Below, piece after piece: positions 18,632 to 27,682 of a stretch of 64,000 nt of DNA; positions within the stretch are counted from its first letter, which is position 1; each line of letters opens with the position of its first letter. The stretch is from Aphanothece hegewaldii CCALA 016. Its GTDB lineage: Bacteria > Cyanobacteriota > Cyanobacteriia > Cyanobacteriales > Microcystaceae. The stretch lies in NCBI RefSeq assembly GCF_003007785.1, contig NZ_PXOH01000021.1:19445-83444 (forward strand), given 5' to 3'. The notes under the pieces were generated by a model. That model was not told where the DNA came from. It was given only the letters and a program-made list of their open reading frames with translations, and did no database searches. A program made the position numbers and the translations under genes.

Positions 18632-19033
18632 ATGTCTGATGAGATTTCTAACCTATTCGATGGCGATGACGCAGAATTTGAGCAAGCAATTTTGGACTTA
18701 GACAAGTCTTTGATGACACTTAAACAACGATACAGCCAAGTTAAACAAGATTTACAACAACAAGTTCAACTCAAAGAACAATTAGAAACCGTTGTACAAG
18801 AATGGCGCACTCATCAACAGCCAGAATTAGAAAAAGAAATCATCGATCTTCGAGATCAAATACAAGAATTATCCGTTGCCCTAGAAAGTGCCTTACTATC
18901 AAGTCAGGATTTCCAACGCTTATTCTGGAAAGGGTTAAAACAGGGATTACTAAATGAGGTCTTTTGGCAAGTAATACGGTTTGGCGGTTTAGGGATCGTC
19001 ATTGGTTGGTTACTTAAATCTTATACGCATTAA
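18632..19033 (+). CDS. Hypothetical coiled-coil protein with C-terminal membrane helix
   Basis: The 133-residue protein is acidic at the N terminus, with a long heptad-rich coiled coil at about 20-90 and one hydrophobic helix at about 112-128. It is probably tail-anchored to the plasma or thylakoid membrane. I do not recognise a family. The gene is independent: an intergenic stretch separates it from the sigma factor gene 71 bases downstream, though co-transcription is possible. Confidence 0.7.
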   Translation: MSDEISNLFDGDDAEFEQAILDLDKSLMTLKQRYSQVKQDLQQQVQLKEQLETVVQEWRTHQQPELEKEIIDLRDQIQELSVALESALLSSQDFQRLFWKGLKQGLLNEVFWQVIRFGGLGIVIGWLLKSYTH

Positions 19034-19104
19034 AAAGATTTTGAACCATTCTCGAATGATTTTAGTCTAAAAACCTGCAATGACTGAGTAAGGGTGAATT
19101 CCTC

Positions 19105-19695
19105 GTGATAGCTGATCACCGAACGGGAACAAGCGATAGCACATTAGTCTTACAATGTCAACAAGGCGATGGCAAAGCTTTTCAACAACTTTATCGACGT
19201 TATCAGCCACGAGTTAGCTCAACTCTGTATCAATTGTGTGGTAGCGAGATGTTAGACGATCTCTTGCAAGAAGTATTTTGTCGTGTCTGGCGAGGATTAC
19301 CAAAACTGCGTCAACCGTCTTATTTTTCCACTTGGCTCTATCGAATTTGTTGGAATGTAGCCACCGATGGACGACGACAGTTTGCTAAACGTCAGTTGGA
19401 AACCTCTTTTCCCTCGACTGAGCCTGAAGATACTCTCGCAGTAGAAGAAAACTTATCGCGTCCCCAAGATACACCCGACTTATTGCAATTGCATTATCAA
19501 GATCTTGTACAAAGAGGACTTAAAACACTGAGTCTAGAGCATCGTGTTGTTTTAGTATTACACGATTTAGAAGATTTACCCCAAAAAGAAATTAGTAAAA
19601 TCTTACAAATTCCGACGGGAACCGTTAAATCTCGTTTATATTATGCTCGCAATGCAATTCGTCAATATTTGCAGCAACAAGGAGTTGTCCTATGA
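19105..19695 (+). CDS. ECF (group 3) RNA polymerase sigma factor
   Basis: The 196-residue sigma factor has only regions 2 and 4. Region 2 (about 25-90) includes DDLLQEVFCRVWRGL, the core-binding and -10-reading helix. Region 4 (about 130-190) includes LPQKEISKILQIPTGTVKSR, the helix-turn-helix that reads the -35 box. It is preceded by a GTG start. The next gene overlaps it by four bases (ATGA) and encodes a membrane protein, the usual arrangement for a sigma/anti-sigma pair. The trio with a Spy-like protein suggests envelope stress control. Confidence 0.92.
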   Translation: MIADHRTGTSDSTLVLQCQQGDGKAFQQLYRRYQPRVSSTLYQLCGSEMLDDLLQEVFCRVWRGLPKLRQPSYFSTWLYRICWNVATDGRRQFAKRQLETSFPSTEPEDTLAVEENLSRPQDTPDLLQLHYQDLVQRGLKTLSLEHRVVLVLHDLEDLPQKEISKILQIPTGTVKSRLYYARNAIRQYLQQQGVVL

Positions 19696-20084
19696 CTCAC
19701 TTTCCTCCTGATGATAAACCATTGATTCAATTTTTGAAACAATATCGACCAGTAGCCCCAAAAACAGCAACTTCAGTTGAAAAACAGTTAATGCAATGGG
19801 TAGCACAAAAACCTCATTTATCATCAAAAAAACACATTTCTTTATTTTGGGTGATTCCTAGTGCGATCGCTGCCAGTATCTTAGCAACTTGGCTCGGTGG
19901 GCAACAAACCCAGACATCTTTTGAAATTACGGCTCAGAGTAAGGAATTAGAATCATTTGTTATTGATAGTTGGAATAGCTCGCTTAAAGAGTTATCCGAT
20001 ACGAATTATGAGACTAATCTTGAATCATGGTTAATTTTAGAAGAAACAGAATCAAATTCAAACAACATAACTTATTACAAATAA
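19692..20084 (+). CDS. Putative anti-sigma factor, membrane protein
   Basis: The 130-residue protein has a cytoplasmic head of about 50 residues, one membrane helix at about 52-69 (FWVIPSAIAASILATWL), and an extracytoplasmic tail of about 60 residues. No zinc-binding HxxxCxxC motif is present, so it is not a ZAS-type anti-sigma. The assignment rests on position: its ATG overlaps the sigma gene stop. It would hold the sigma factor at the membrane and release it upon a signal from outside. This is inference. Confidence 0.65.
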   Translation: MTHFPPDDKPLIQFLKQYRPVAPKTATSVEKQLMQWVAQKPHLSSKKHISLFWVIPSAIAASILATWLGGQQTQTSFEITAQSKELESFVIDSWNSSLKELSDTNYETNLESWLILEETESNSNNITYYK

Positions 20085-20093
20085 ACAAGAATT

Positions 20094-20594
20094 ATGCTCA
20101 TGTTTAAACATTCAATCATTGCAAGTTTATCAATGCTAACATTGGTTGTCGGAAGTTCGTCAGTTGTCGCTTATCCTCAATTTGAGTCCAATTCACTTTT
20201 AACACAAAAATATGCTCAAGCTGGAGGAAGTCCCCAAAGATCTAGAAGACATACTGATGTTTTTGAACAACTTAATTTAACTGAACCGCAAAAACAGCAA
20301 ATTTCATCCATTCGCCTAAAATATCGTGACAGAATGGAGCAAACATCTAGTAAAATTCGTAGCACTCAACAAGAATTACAAAAACTGATGGCGAGTAATG
20401 CTTCTCGTAACGACATTCGCGCCAAACACGCCCAAGTAGGAGATTTACGCCAAGAACTCGATAATTTACGTTTTGAAAGTATGCTAGATATTAGAGATGT
20501 TTTAACGATTACGCAACGTCAACAGTTAGACCAACTTATGGAACAACGTCGAACCAGAATGGATAAACCTCCACAACCTCCCGCCGCCATGTAG
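20094..20594 (+). CDS. Spy/CpxP-like periplasmic protein
   Basis: The 166-residue protein (or 164 from the ATG at 20100) has a signal peptide at about 1-27 and a mature helical domain. It carries the LTxxQ motifs of the Spy/CpxP family: LNLTEPQKQQ at about 61-70 and LTITQRQQL at about 143-151. Family members are ATP-independent chaperones or stress sensors in the periplasm. It follows the putative anti-sigma gene by nine bases, so the three genes form an operon. It could serve as the sensor that adjusts the sigma factor to misfolded envelope proteins. Confidence 0.8.
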   Translation: MLMFKHSIIASLSMLTLVVGSSSVVAYPQFESNSLLTQKYAQAGGSPQRSRRHTDVFEQLNLTEPQKQQISSIRLKYRDRMEQTSSKIRSTQQELQKLMASNASRNDIRAKHAQVGDLRQELDNLRFESMLDIRDVLTITQRQQLDQLMEQRRTRMDKPPQPPAAM

Positions 20595-20640
20595 AATAAT
20601 GGGCAAATCTAGCGGTATTTTTTGTCGTCAAAGCAACATT

Positions 20641-21096
20641 TCAAATATAGTACATCAAACCTTGTTGTAGATACGTGGCTTTCCTTTGATATAAATCTTG
20701 CAACGTACATTTTTCTAAAATCGATTGTGCCGCTAGGTTTGCTTCTTCCCAACTATCTCGAATTAGTTTCATTTCTATGGTAGGTAAATTTAAATCGTCT
20801 TTAACTTGACGATCGCCTTCAATAATAGAGACAATTTCTAACAGCGTAATTTGACTAGGATGACGAGCTAAAATGTAGCCTCCTTTCGAGCCACGCTGAC
20901 TTTTAAGTAAGCCACCTCGACGCAAACTGGCTAAAATTTGTTCTAAATAACGTTCAGGTATCGGTTGCTTGGCGATTATTTCATTAACGGTTATCGGCTT
21001 TTCTAAATTGACTGGGCAAGCCATTTCAAGCAATGCTAGGATCGCGTATTCAACCTTGGAGGGAAGTTCTAAAAGAATGTACTGATTGAGTTCCAA
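20641..21096 (-). CDS. Rrf2 family transcriptional regulator
   Basis: The 151-residue protein has the winged-helix fold of Rrf2/IscR/CymR: KVEYAILALLEMA at about 14-26, ERYLEQILASLRRGGLLKSQRGSKGGY at about 48-74, and a dimerisation helix. IscR-type proteins carry three cysteines for a 2Fe-2S cluster; here only C27 and one in LEKCTLQDL near residue 129 are present, so the classical cluster site is incomplete. It converges with the Spy-like gene. A nearby target is not evident, although the sulfate-binding protein gene lies 1.7 kb away. Confidence 0.88.
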   Translation of the reverse strand: MELNQYILLELPSKVEYAILALLEMACPVNLEKPITVNEIIAKQPIPERYLEQILASLRRGGLLKSQRGSKGGYILARHPSQITLLEIVSIIEGDRQVKDDLNLPTIEMKLIRDSWEEANLAAQSILEKCTLQDLYQRKATYLQQGLMYYI

Positions 21097-21267
21097 TTTT
21101 GTATCTAAAACAACATTTGTTTAGTATAGTTTCTTTGTTGTCTAATTAATCTTTGCTCTTGTTTCAAAGAATTCTTAGATTGATGGTATAAAGAACAGTA
21201 TCTAGATATACTTATTGTACTTTGCACCCGAATAACTTTGCAATAAGCTCGTTGAAAAATTTTACAC

Positions 21268-22017
21268 TTACTCTAAAAACTCTTTTTCATAATTGGGATC
21301 GTGAGTACCTAGTAACTTATCCCAAAACGTGAAATAAAGCCCGTAGTGTACCCGATACTTACGATGATGTATTGAATGATGCGTTGGCCCAATTAAGCAT
21401 TTACCAAACCAATGACGGAAAAACGAGGGAGGAAAAGGATCAAAACCGAGATGTGTCACTACAGCCCAGACTGTCATCGTCATCAGTAAAGCAATTAAAG
21501 TTATAAAATGAAGTGGCATCAGAAAAACGATCCCAACAAAGAAAAGCCCTTGTAAAATAGCTTCTGGTAAATCGAAAGCAAAAGATGTCCAAGGAGTCGG
21601 ATCACCAGAGCGATGATGTCCATGATGTAGCCATTTAAAGAGTCGTGGGTGATGAAAGCCTCGATGGAGCAAGTAAAAATATCCATCTTGGAGAATGAGA
21701 ACTACAACAAAGCTAAACCCTAAGTACCAGAGTCCATATTGGTCTAAAACAGAGTATAAGCGCGTTAACCCTGAATCGTAAGCCGAGATAATAAACGCGG
21801 CGCACAGAGCGAAAAACACCGCAGAAAACAACGCCAGTTCCGCATCCTGTTTTATGGACTTCCATCGAGGAGGAAAAGAACGTAAATTCCGCTTAATGAA
21901 AGGCTTTCCTAAATTAGAATAGAAAAACCAATAGGAACCACCAGCAATAAGAAAGTAGCGGACAATAATAATCCCGAAAAATGCTAACCAATAAATACCG
22001 AGCTTTTCTAAAATCAA
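21268..22017 (-). CDS. Sterol desaturase/fatty acid hydroxylase family protein
   Basis: The 249-residue membrane enzyme has four or more hydrophobic helices and the eight-histidine pattern of the di-iron family: HRGFHH at about 118-123, HHGHH at about 131-135, and HHSIHH at about 213-218. It would hydroxylate or desaturate a lipid or carotenoid-like substrate using oxygen. Cyanobacteria have several such genes with unknown substrates. It appears single, followed by the Rrf2 gene after about 170 bases on the same strand. Confidence 0.87.
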   Translation of the reverse strand: MILEKLGIYWLAFFGIIIVRYFLIAGGSYWFFYSNLGKPFIKRNLRSFPPRWKSIKQDAELALFSAVFFALCAAFIISAYDSGLTRLYSVLDQYGLWYLGFSFVVVLILQDGYFYLLHRGFHHPRLFKWLHHGHHRSGDPTPWTSFAFDLPEAILQGLFFVGIVFLMPLHFITLIALLMTMTVWAVVTHLGFDPFPPSFFRHWFGKCLIGPTHHSIHHRKYRVHYGLYFTFWDKLLGTHDPNYEKEFLE

Positions 22018-22106
22018 GAAAAATTTGTGCAGTTAATAAGTTTACAGTTTGAAGCTTATCAGATTTATGGGCTTTGATGCTCTATCGGAGGCAATGTTGA
22101 TAAAAA

Positions 22107-22736
22107 TTATCGCTTTAATTTGGTTAACGATCGCTGATTATTTTTATCCATCTTAATCGCTCTTGATTCTATCTTAAATTCAGGAATGTCTCTGAGTTGG
22201 CTTTCCTCTAAATTGTATTGTTCACATACTAAACTTAAGCGGATACCAGTGCTACTGACTGGGTTGACGGAGTGGGTGAGATCCCCTTGGAAAAATAACA
22301 GAGTATTAATTTGAGGGCGAATTTGACCAATCTGACGTTTATGATTTCGTAAGACCAATTCTCCACCCTTTAAGTCAGTTGGAACTTGAATATAAAGAAC
22401 ACTGACAACAGCAGGCGGCTCAATAGTTTTACAATAGGAACGTAAAGAGCGATCGATGTGAGGATCAACCCGTGAGCCTGTTTTTAGGAGCAGGGGATTA
22501 AGATAGAAAGCATTACAATCATTCTGTAACGCTTGCTCTAAATAGGAACTAAAATAGGGGAAACGTTGTACGACAGTTGGAAAATGCGATCGCCGAAACA
22601 CCACAGAAAAACCTTTCGTTTCCACAAAGTCACGATTTAGATTATTGACAGCAAAATAAGGACAAGATAAAATCTGCCCTTGCAACTCATTTAAATAATC
22701 CTGAGAAAAAGCTTGTAAACGTTGGTGATAGAACAT
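22107..22736 (-). CDS. 2-oxoglutarate/Fe(II)-dependent dioxygenase
   Basis: The 209-residue protein has the double-stranded beta-helix iron site: HxD in DPHIDRS at about 91-97, the distal histidine in LTHSVNPV at about 153-160, and the 2-oxoglutarate-binding arginine in GIRLSLVCEQY at about 164-174. It resembles the prolyl 4-hydroxylase-like branch. The substrate, protein or small molecule, is unknown. Spacing to the neighbours is 50-90 bases on the same strand, so weak operon linkage is possible. Confidence 0.82.
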   Translation of the reverse strand: MFYHQRLQAFSQDYLNELQGQILSCPYFAVNNLNRDFVETKGFSVVFRRSHFPTVVQRFPYFSSYLEQALQNDCNAFYLNPLLLKTGSRVDPHIDRSLRSYCKTIEPPAVVSVLYIQVPTDLKGGELVLRNHKRQIGQIRPQINTLLFFQGDLTHSVNPVSSTGIRLSLVCEQYNLEESQLRDIPEFKIESRAIKMDKNNQRSLTKLKR

Positions 22737-22788
22737 TAATCTTAACGGGGCTTTTTAGCTTAAGCAAACCCTCATTGATTTATGGTAA

Positions 22789-23868
22789 CTAACGAGAGGT
22801 ACTTTGTATTTGGTCAAAAATAGTACCATCATTAAAAAATTTCTTTTGAATAGTGTCCCATCCGCCAAATGTTTGAACGGTTGAGAGTTTATTGACTTTA
22901 GGAAACTTACTCGATACTTCTTTAGAAACAGTCGTATTAACGGGACGAAAACCTACTTTAGCAAATTCTCGCTGTGCTTCTGGCGTATAAAGAAATTTTA
23001 CAAAGGCCTCGGCAACCGGTCGCGTTTTATGTTTATCTACATTTTTATCAACAACGGCTACAGGTGCATCAATGGAAACATTAACAGCAGGAATTGTATA
23101 TGAGAAATTGCCTTCGCCTTTTTGTTTCGCTAAAATCACTTCATTTTCATAGTTAATTAAAACATCGCCTTGGCCTTGTTTAAAAAAAACATCACTCGCT
23201 TCTCGTGCATCTTTTGGCAATACGGGAACATTTTTATAGACCTGAGTGACAAATTGACGGGCTTTTTGTTCATTTCCTCCAGTTTGGGTGACTGATCCCC
23301 ATAAGGCTAAGAAATTCCAACGCGCCCCCCCAGAGGTTTTCGGGTTAGCGGTAATTACTTGTACCCCTGGTTTGACGAGATCAGACCAAGTGTTGATTTT
23401 TTTCGGGTTGCCTTGACGAGTTACGATCGCTGCAACCGAACGAGTTACGATCGCATTATTCGGGGCTTCTTTTTCCCAACCTGGTTTAATTAAACCTGCT
23501 TTTTCAATTTTTTCTACATCTAAGGCTAAGGCTAAAGCGACAACATCCGCTTCTAGTCCATCAATGACAGCCCGTGTCTGGGAACCTGAACCACCAAAAC
23601 TCTGACGAAACACGACTTCTTGATTATGCTCTTTTTTCCATTTAGCCGCAAATTGGGGAATGATTTTTGAGTAAGCGGCTTGAGTAACAGCATAAGACAC
23701 GAGAGTCAGTTCGACTGTTTTTGGCTTTTGCGCTATTAATTGCTCAGATGATAACTTGGACGAGGCTAACACAGGAAGAATGCTAAATCCGACCCCTGCT
23801 AAGACTGCAAATGTAAGCGGTTTTAATGATTGGGTTAGGGTTTGTAACTTGTATTGTTTCATAGTCAT
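22789..23868 (-). CDS. sbpA: Sulfate/thiosulfate-binding periplasmic protein
   Basis: The 359-residue substrate-binding protein of a sulfate ABC transporter has a signal peptide at about 1-36. It shows the SbpA signatures QSFGGSGSQTRAVIDGLEAD and ANPKTSGGARWNFLALWG, which bind the sulfate oxyanion through main-chain contacts. GGAG precedes the start at a good distance. The permease and ATPase genes (cysT, cysW, cysA), often beside sbpA, are absent here, so it must work with a transporter encoded elsewhere. Confidence 0.93.
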   Translation of the reverse strand: MTMKQYKLQTLTQSLKPLTFAVLAGVGFSILPVLASSKLSSEQLIAQKPKTVELTLVSYAVTQAAYSKIIPQFAAKWKKEHNQEVVFRQSFGGSGSQTRAVIDGLEADVVALALALDVEKIEKAGLIKPGWEKEAPNNAIVTRSVAAIVTRQGNPKKINTWSDLVKPGVQVITANPKTSGGARWNFLALWGSVTQTGGNEQKARQFVTQVYKNVPVLPKDAREASDVFFKQGQGDVLINYENEVILAKQKGEGNFSYTIPAVNVSIDAPVAVVDKNVDKHKTRPVAEAFVKFLYTPEAQREFAKVGFRPVNTTVSKEVSSKFPKVNKLSTVQTFGGWDTIQKKFFNDGTIFDQIQSTSR

Positions 23869-24137
23869 AGTAAATCTCCGCTTTAAAGTACACTAAGTTG
23901 ATAGACAATATGTTTTATATACCGATTGAATCATTGCACACATAGAGAATAAAAGCAAGAGGCTAAAAATATTATTTTTTGGCTGATTAGTGTCAGTTGT
24001 GGAGCAGAACAACTATTTTGAGCTTGATAAAAGAAAGAAAACTCAATAAACTGAAGGGTTTTGAGCGGCAGACAAAGGCTTATGGTTTCCTGTTAAAATC
24101 TGTTAAGATGGACAGTAAGTATACTGAAACTAAGTTC

Positions 24138-24701
24138 ATGACTTCTTTGATTGCAGTCGAAAAACAAAAATTAGAAAACCCTCCTCTAAAGCTTCATTAT
24201 TTGGGCGATCGCGTTTTACGTCAGCCCGCGAAACGGATTGCGAAAGTCGATGATAGTGTCCGAAAATTAGTTAAAGAAATGCTGCAAACCATGTATAGTT
24301 CTAATGGAATTGGTTTAGCAGCCCCACAAGTAGGCGTTAATAAACAATTGATTGTGATTGATTGTGAACCAGATGAGCCCGCTAAACTTCCTCTAGTTTT
24401 GATTAATCCCGTTATTAGCGGTTACAGTAAAACCCTGTGTAAAGGCGAAGAAGGTTGTTTAAGTATTCCAGGGGTTTATTTAGATGTAATTCGTCCCGAA
24501 GCGATCGAAGTTAGTTTCAAAGACGAACAAGGACGACCCCGCAAAATTCAAGCTAATAATTTATTAGCCCGTGTTATCCAACACGAAATGGATCACCTCA
24601 ATGGGGTAATGTTTGTTGATCGAGTAGACAATGACCTCGCTTTAACCGCAGAATTACAAAAACACGGTTTTTCTGTAAATGCAGTTAAACCCGTTGCTTA
24701 A
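24138..24701 (+). CDS. def: Peptide deformylase
   Basis: The 187-residue iron/zinc enzyme removes the formyl group from new N-terminal methionines. All three motifs are intact: GIGLAAPQVG (motif 1), EGCLSIP (motif 2) and QHEMDHLNG (motif 3). The frame is open for 47 more codons upstream, with another ATG at 24108. The ATG at 24138 is preferred because it matches the N terminus of cyanobacterial deformylases (MTSLIAVEKQKLENPPL). The gene diverges from sbpA. Confidence 0.93.
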   Translation: MTSLIAVEKQKLENPPLKLHYLGDRVLRQPAKRIAKVDDSVRKLVKEMLQTMYSSNGIGLAAPQVGVNKQLIVIDCEPDEPAKLPLVLINPVISGYSKTLCKGEEGCLSIPGVYLDVIRPEAIEVSFKDEQGRPRKIQANNLLARVIQHEMDHLNGVMFVDRVDNDLALTAELQKHGFSVNAVKPVA

Positions 24702-24729
24702 TCATCTCGCCAAAGAGGAGTAATCCAAA

Positions 24730-24927
24730 GTGACCCCGAAAAGTGGTGTATTGTTAATGGGCTCTTGTGTAGCTGCGATCGCGGCCGTCGGTAGTATATT
24801 CGAGTTATCGTCAGGATCTCCCGATCTTGGCTCAACGATCACAAGCATAATTCTTGTTGCTTCTATTCCCTTGACGGGGCTATTTTTTTGGGCAGCAGTA
24901 CAAGATACAAGAGCTAACATGAAGTAA
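24730..24927 (+). CDS. Small two-helix membrane protein, hypothetical
   Basis: The 65-residue protein has two hydrophobic helices (about 7-25 and 35-57) and a short polar tail. It starts with GTG, ten bases after GAGGAG, a good ribosome binding site, and 28 bases after the def stop. The opposite strand also carries an open frame here, but it has no comparable binding site. I do not recognise the family. Confidence 0.6.
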   Translation: MTPKSGVLLMGSCVAAIAAVGSIFELSSGSPDLGSTITSIILVASIPLTGLFFWAAVQDTRANMK

Positions 24928-24941
24928 ACGAACAATGATAG

Positions 24942-25505
24942 TTATTCCCTGACGGCTTGATTTTCTAATTGTATTAAAATTTCTTGAGCGATCGCCATAG
25001 TTAATCTACCCTTATCGATTTGGGATCGCTCTTCCCAGGTAATTTCTTTAAGATCCTGAAATCCCCGCATTGACCAGACAAAAGGACGTGCAAAAACCTG
25101 TAAATCTTCATCAGACCAACTTGCTAAAAGGGGTTTAACGCAAATAATTAGACGTTCTAAAGATTCCATCGGTTCGGATAATAGCAAGCATTTAGCACGC
25201 TCTAACAAAGTTTCTAGCCATTCAGACGGCAACAAAGATGTATACTTCTTTATGAAAAAAGCTTCTACATTTTGAGCATCGATCGTTTGCCAACGCTGGT
25301 GTAAATCTCCGAAAAATTGTTCCGCTTGATTTGATAATTCGTCTTCTGGCAAATCATCAAATAATGATGCTGTTTCGTCGAGATCTGTCCAATCAAACTC
25401 CGTGTTTGGTGTAGTTGGATACAAAGAATCAATTAAATCTTCAGTTTGAAGAATCATTTCTAGTAATTCCTCTGATAATTTTTGGGGAACAGATGAGTTA
25501 GACAT
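24942..25505 (-). CDS. Conserved hypothetical protein, acidic
   Basis: The 187-residue soluble, acidic, mostly helical protein has no recognised motif. Its N-terminal third is rich in Asp/Glu (FDWTDLDETASLFDDLPEDE). It converges with the small membrane protein gene and is divergent from the chemosensory operon. The overall composition matches neighbouring genes, so it is probably native. Function is unknown. Confidence 0.65.
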   Translation of the reverse strand: MSNSSVPQKLSEELLEMILQTEDLIDSLYPTTPNTEFDWTDLDETASLFDDLPEDELSNQAEQFFGDLHQRWQTIDAQNVEAFFIKKYTSLLPSEWLETLLERAKCLLLSEPMESLERLIICVKPLLASWSDEDLQVFARPFVWSMRGFQDLKEITWEERSQIDKGRLTMAIAQEILIQLENQAVRE

Positions 25506-25667
25506 GAAGTAGCTCTAAGGGAGTTCATGAACGTTCTGTTATGGATTACTACATTGTTATTAAGTTGAATTCCATAAAGAATCAGAACTTATTTAAAAAC
25601 AATCCATAAAAAATCAGACTTTTTTTGGGAAAACTGATCTTAGAAGCGATCGTTATCAGGAACTAAC

Positions 25668-26120
25668 ATGTTATTACTATTATTTTATCTGGGTAATGAG
25701 ATTTATGGACTCGATAGCTCCCAAGTTGTAGAAATCATCCCAAGGGTCAATCTAAGACAACTTTATCAAGTCCCCGACTACGTGGCAGGATTATTCAACT
25801 ATCGAGAAAAATTTGTCCCAGTCGTCGATTTATGCCAACTGATTCAAAATAAACCTAGTCTCTCATGTTTGAGTACTCGCATCATTATTGTGAACTATCC
25901 AACCAGTACAAATTGTGTTCAATATCTGGGACTCATGGCCGAAAAAGTTACAGATACTTTACAAACAAACCTAACTTGGAATGATACGAATAATAGTACT
26001 TATAAGTCATGGGGAAAACTCATTAGAGAAGAACAGGAAACCATACAACTGCTCACAGTAGAATCATTATTCCCCGAACCCGAACAAAACTGGCTTCTTG
26101 AAGGCGCAAGTCAAAAATAA
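25668..26120 (+). CDS. CheW-like coupling protein
   Basis: The 150-residue single CheW domain begins LLLFYLGNEIYGLDSSQVVEI and has the conserved VPDYVAGLFNYREKFVPVVDL segment. CheW proteins bridge receptors to the CheA kinase. It is the first gene of an operon running to the CheA hybrid: the receptor starts 66 bases later on the same strand. In a Wsp-like system this corresponds to WspB. AGGAAC lies just upstream of the ATG. Confidence 0.88.
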   Translation: MLLLLFYLGNEIYGLDSSQVVEIIPRVNLRQLYQVPDYVAGLFNYREKFVPVVDLCQLIQNKPSLSCLSTRIIIVNYPTSTNCVQYLGLMAEKVTDTLQTNLTWNDTNNSTYKSWGKLIREEQETIQLLTVESLFPEPEQNWLLEGASQK

Positions 26121-26186
26121 GAGAGCAAATTGGGAAAACTAAAACTAGAAAAGTGCTTATTAAAATTCCAATTAGGTTAATCTATT

Positions 26187-27650
26187 ATGAAAATGCGCCG
26201 CTCAATGACCATTGAATCCAAACTCCTCAGCTTACTGATTTTTTCGGCTGCCGTTATGGGGTTAGGAGCTTTTATCACTTGGTTAGGAATGTCTAATCCT
26301 TATGCAGAGATCAGAAAGCAAGCGACGGAAAATGAAGCCATTCTACAAGATATTGAAGATCAACTGAGTAAATACCAACATGATTTGAGAGAATACAATA
26401 CGATCGTAGAAAACGGATTTAGTTTATCTCGTCAACCCAACTCGACGGAATTACAAAAAATTATTGCTCAACATCGTCAACAAATAGATCAACTCCAGAG
26501 TCAAAATACAAACGTTTATCAAGAAGTATTACAACTCTCGAAAAATTCGGCTTTACTCGCTCAACGTAACCCTCAAAATGTCGTAACAATTGTTTCCATT
26601 ATTTTTATTGTTGGTATTATTATCAACCTCATTTTAGGCTTTTTGATTACCCGCAATATTACAAAATCTTTAGGTCAAGCCGTAGAAATCGCCGAAAAAG
26701 TCTCAGCAGGAAATTTAATTACACAAGTCGAAGTAACTGCCGATGATGAAATTGGACAATTACTCGCAGCTTTAAAAACAATGATCGAGAATCTCAATTC
26801 ATTAATTTCTAAAGTTCAACAATCAGGCACACAGATTACTAGCTCATCAACACAAATGGCCGCATCTAGAAAACAACTTGAAACCACTTTAACCGAACAA
26901 ATTGCCTCAACAAATCAAGTCACTGCGACTGCTCAAGACATCGCTAATACCTCTGAAGAATTAGTTAAAACAATGGAACAAGTAGCCCAATCAGCCCAAA
27001 GTACCGCTCACTCAGCAAGTCAAGGACAAAATGATTTAGTCCGCATGGAAAAAAATATGCGTCAATTGTTGGATGCAACAACATCGATCGCTTCTAAACT
27101 TGGGATTATGAGCGAAAAAGCACATAATATTAATAGCGTAGTTTTAACCATTACAAAAGTTGCCGATCAAACCAATCTTTTATCCTTAAATGCCGCAATT
27201 GAAGCCGAAAAAGCGGGAGAATATGGCGCAGGATTTGCCGTTGTTGCCCGCGAAATTCGCCGTTTAGCCGATCAAACTGCTGTGGCAACTTTAGAAATTG
27301 AACAAATGGTTAAAGAAATGCAATCTGCGGTGTCTACGGGGGTTATGGAAATGGATAAATTTAATAAAGAAGTTACAAATACTGTAGATGATGTTGGACA
27401 TATTAGCCGACAAGTTGCCCAAGTTATTGAACAAGTACAAAGTATTACACCTCGTTTTGAAGTAGTTAGTAAACGCATGGAAGAACAAGCACATAGCGCA
27501 CAACATATTCGAGAAGCGATGGAAAAATTGAGCGAAGGATCAGAACATACAGCTTATTCATTACATGATACCAATCATGTTTTAGAAAAATTAGATGATG
27601 CAGTTAGAGTTCTTCAATCCGAAATTTCTGTTTTTAAAGTGCAAGCTTGA
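26187..27650 (+). CDS. Methyl-accepting chemotaxis protein with HAMP domain
   Basis: The 487-residue receptor has two membrane helices (about 12-32 and 131-153) around a short helical periplasmic loop of about 100 residues, too small for a Cache domain and like a four-helix bundle. A HAMP domain (about 154-206) and a signalling domain follow, with the hairpin tip DQTNLLSLNAAIEAEKAGE. The position in the operon is that of WspA, the membrane receptor of the Wsp system. No methyltransferase or methylesterase is encoded nearby. The next gene begins 33 bases downstream at its preferred start. Confidence 0.9.
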   Translation: MKMRRSMTIESKLLSLLIFSAAVMGLGAFITWLGMSNPYAEIRKQATENEAILQDIEDQLSKYQHDLREYNTIVENGFSLSRQPNSTELQKIIAQHRQQIDQLQSQNTNVYQEVLQLSKNSALLAQRNPQNVVTIVSIIFIVGIIINLILGFLITRNITKSLGQAVEIAEKVSAGNLITQVEVTADDEIGQLLAALKTMIENLNSLISKVQQSGTQITSSSTQMAASRKQLETTLTEQIASTNQVTATAQDIANTSEELVKTMEQVAQSAQSTAHSASQGQNDLVRMEKNMRQLLDATTSIASKLGIMSEKAHNINSVVLTITKVADQTNLLSLNAAIEAEKAGEYGAGFAVVAREIRRLADQTAVATLEIEQMVKEMQSAVSTGVMEMDKFNKEVTNTVDDVGHISRQVAQVIEQVQSITPRFEVVSKRMEEQAHSAQHIREAMEKLSEGSEHTAYSLHDTNHVLEKLDDAVRVLQSEISVFKVQA

Positions 27651-27682
27651 AGATATATAAACAACAGCATCAACCTAAATTT

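Noticed and set aside
24702..24935. A 77-codon minus-strand frame with hydrophobic stretches
   Set aside because: The + strand frame over the same bases has a good ribosome binding site; the minus one does not.
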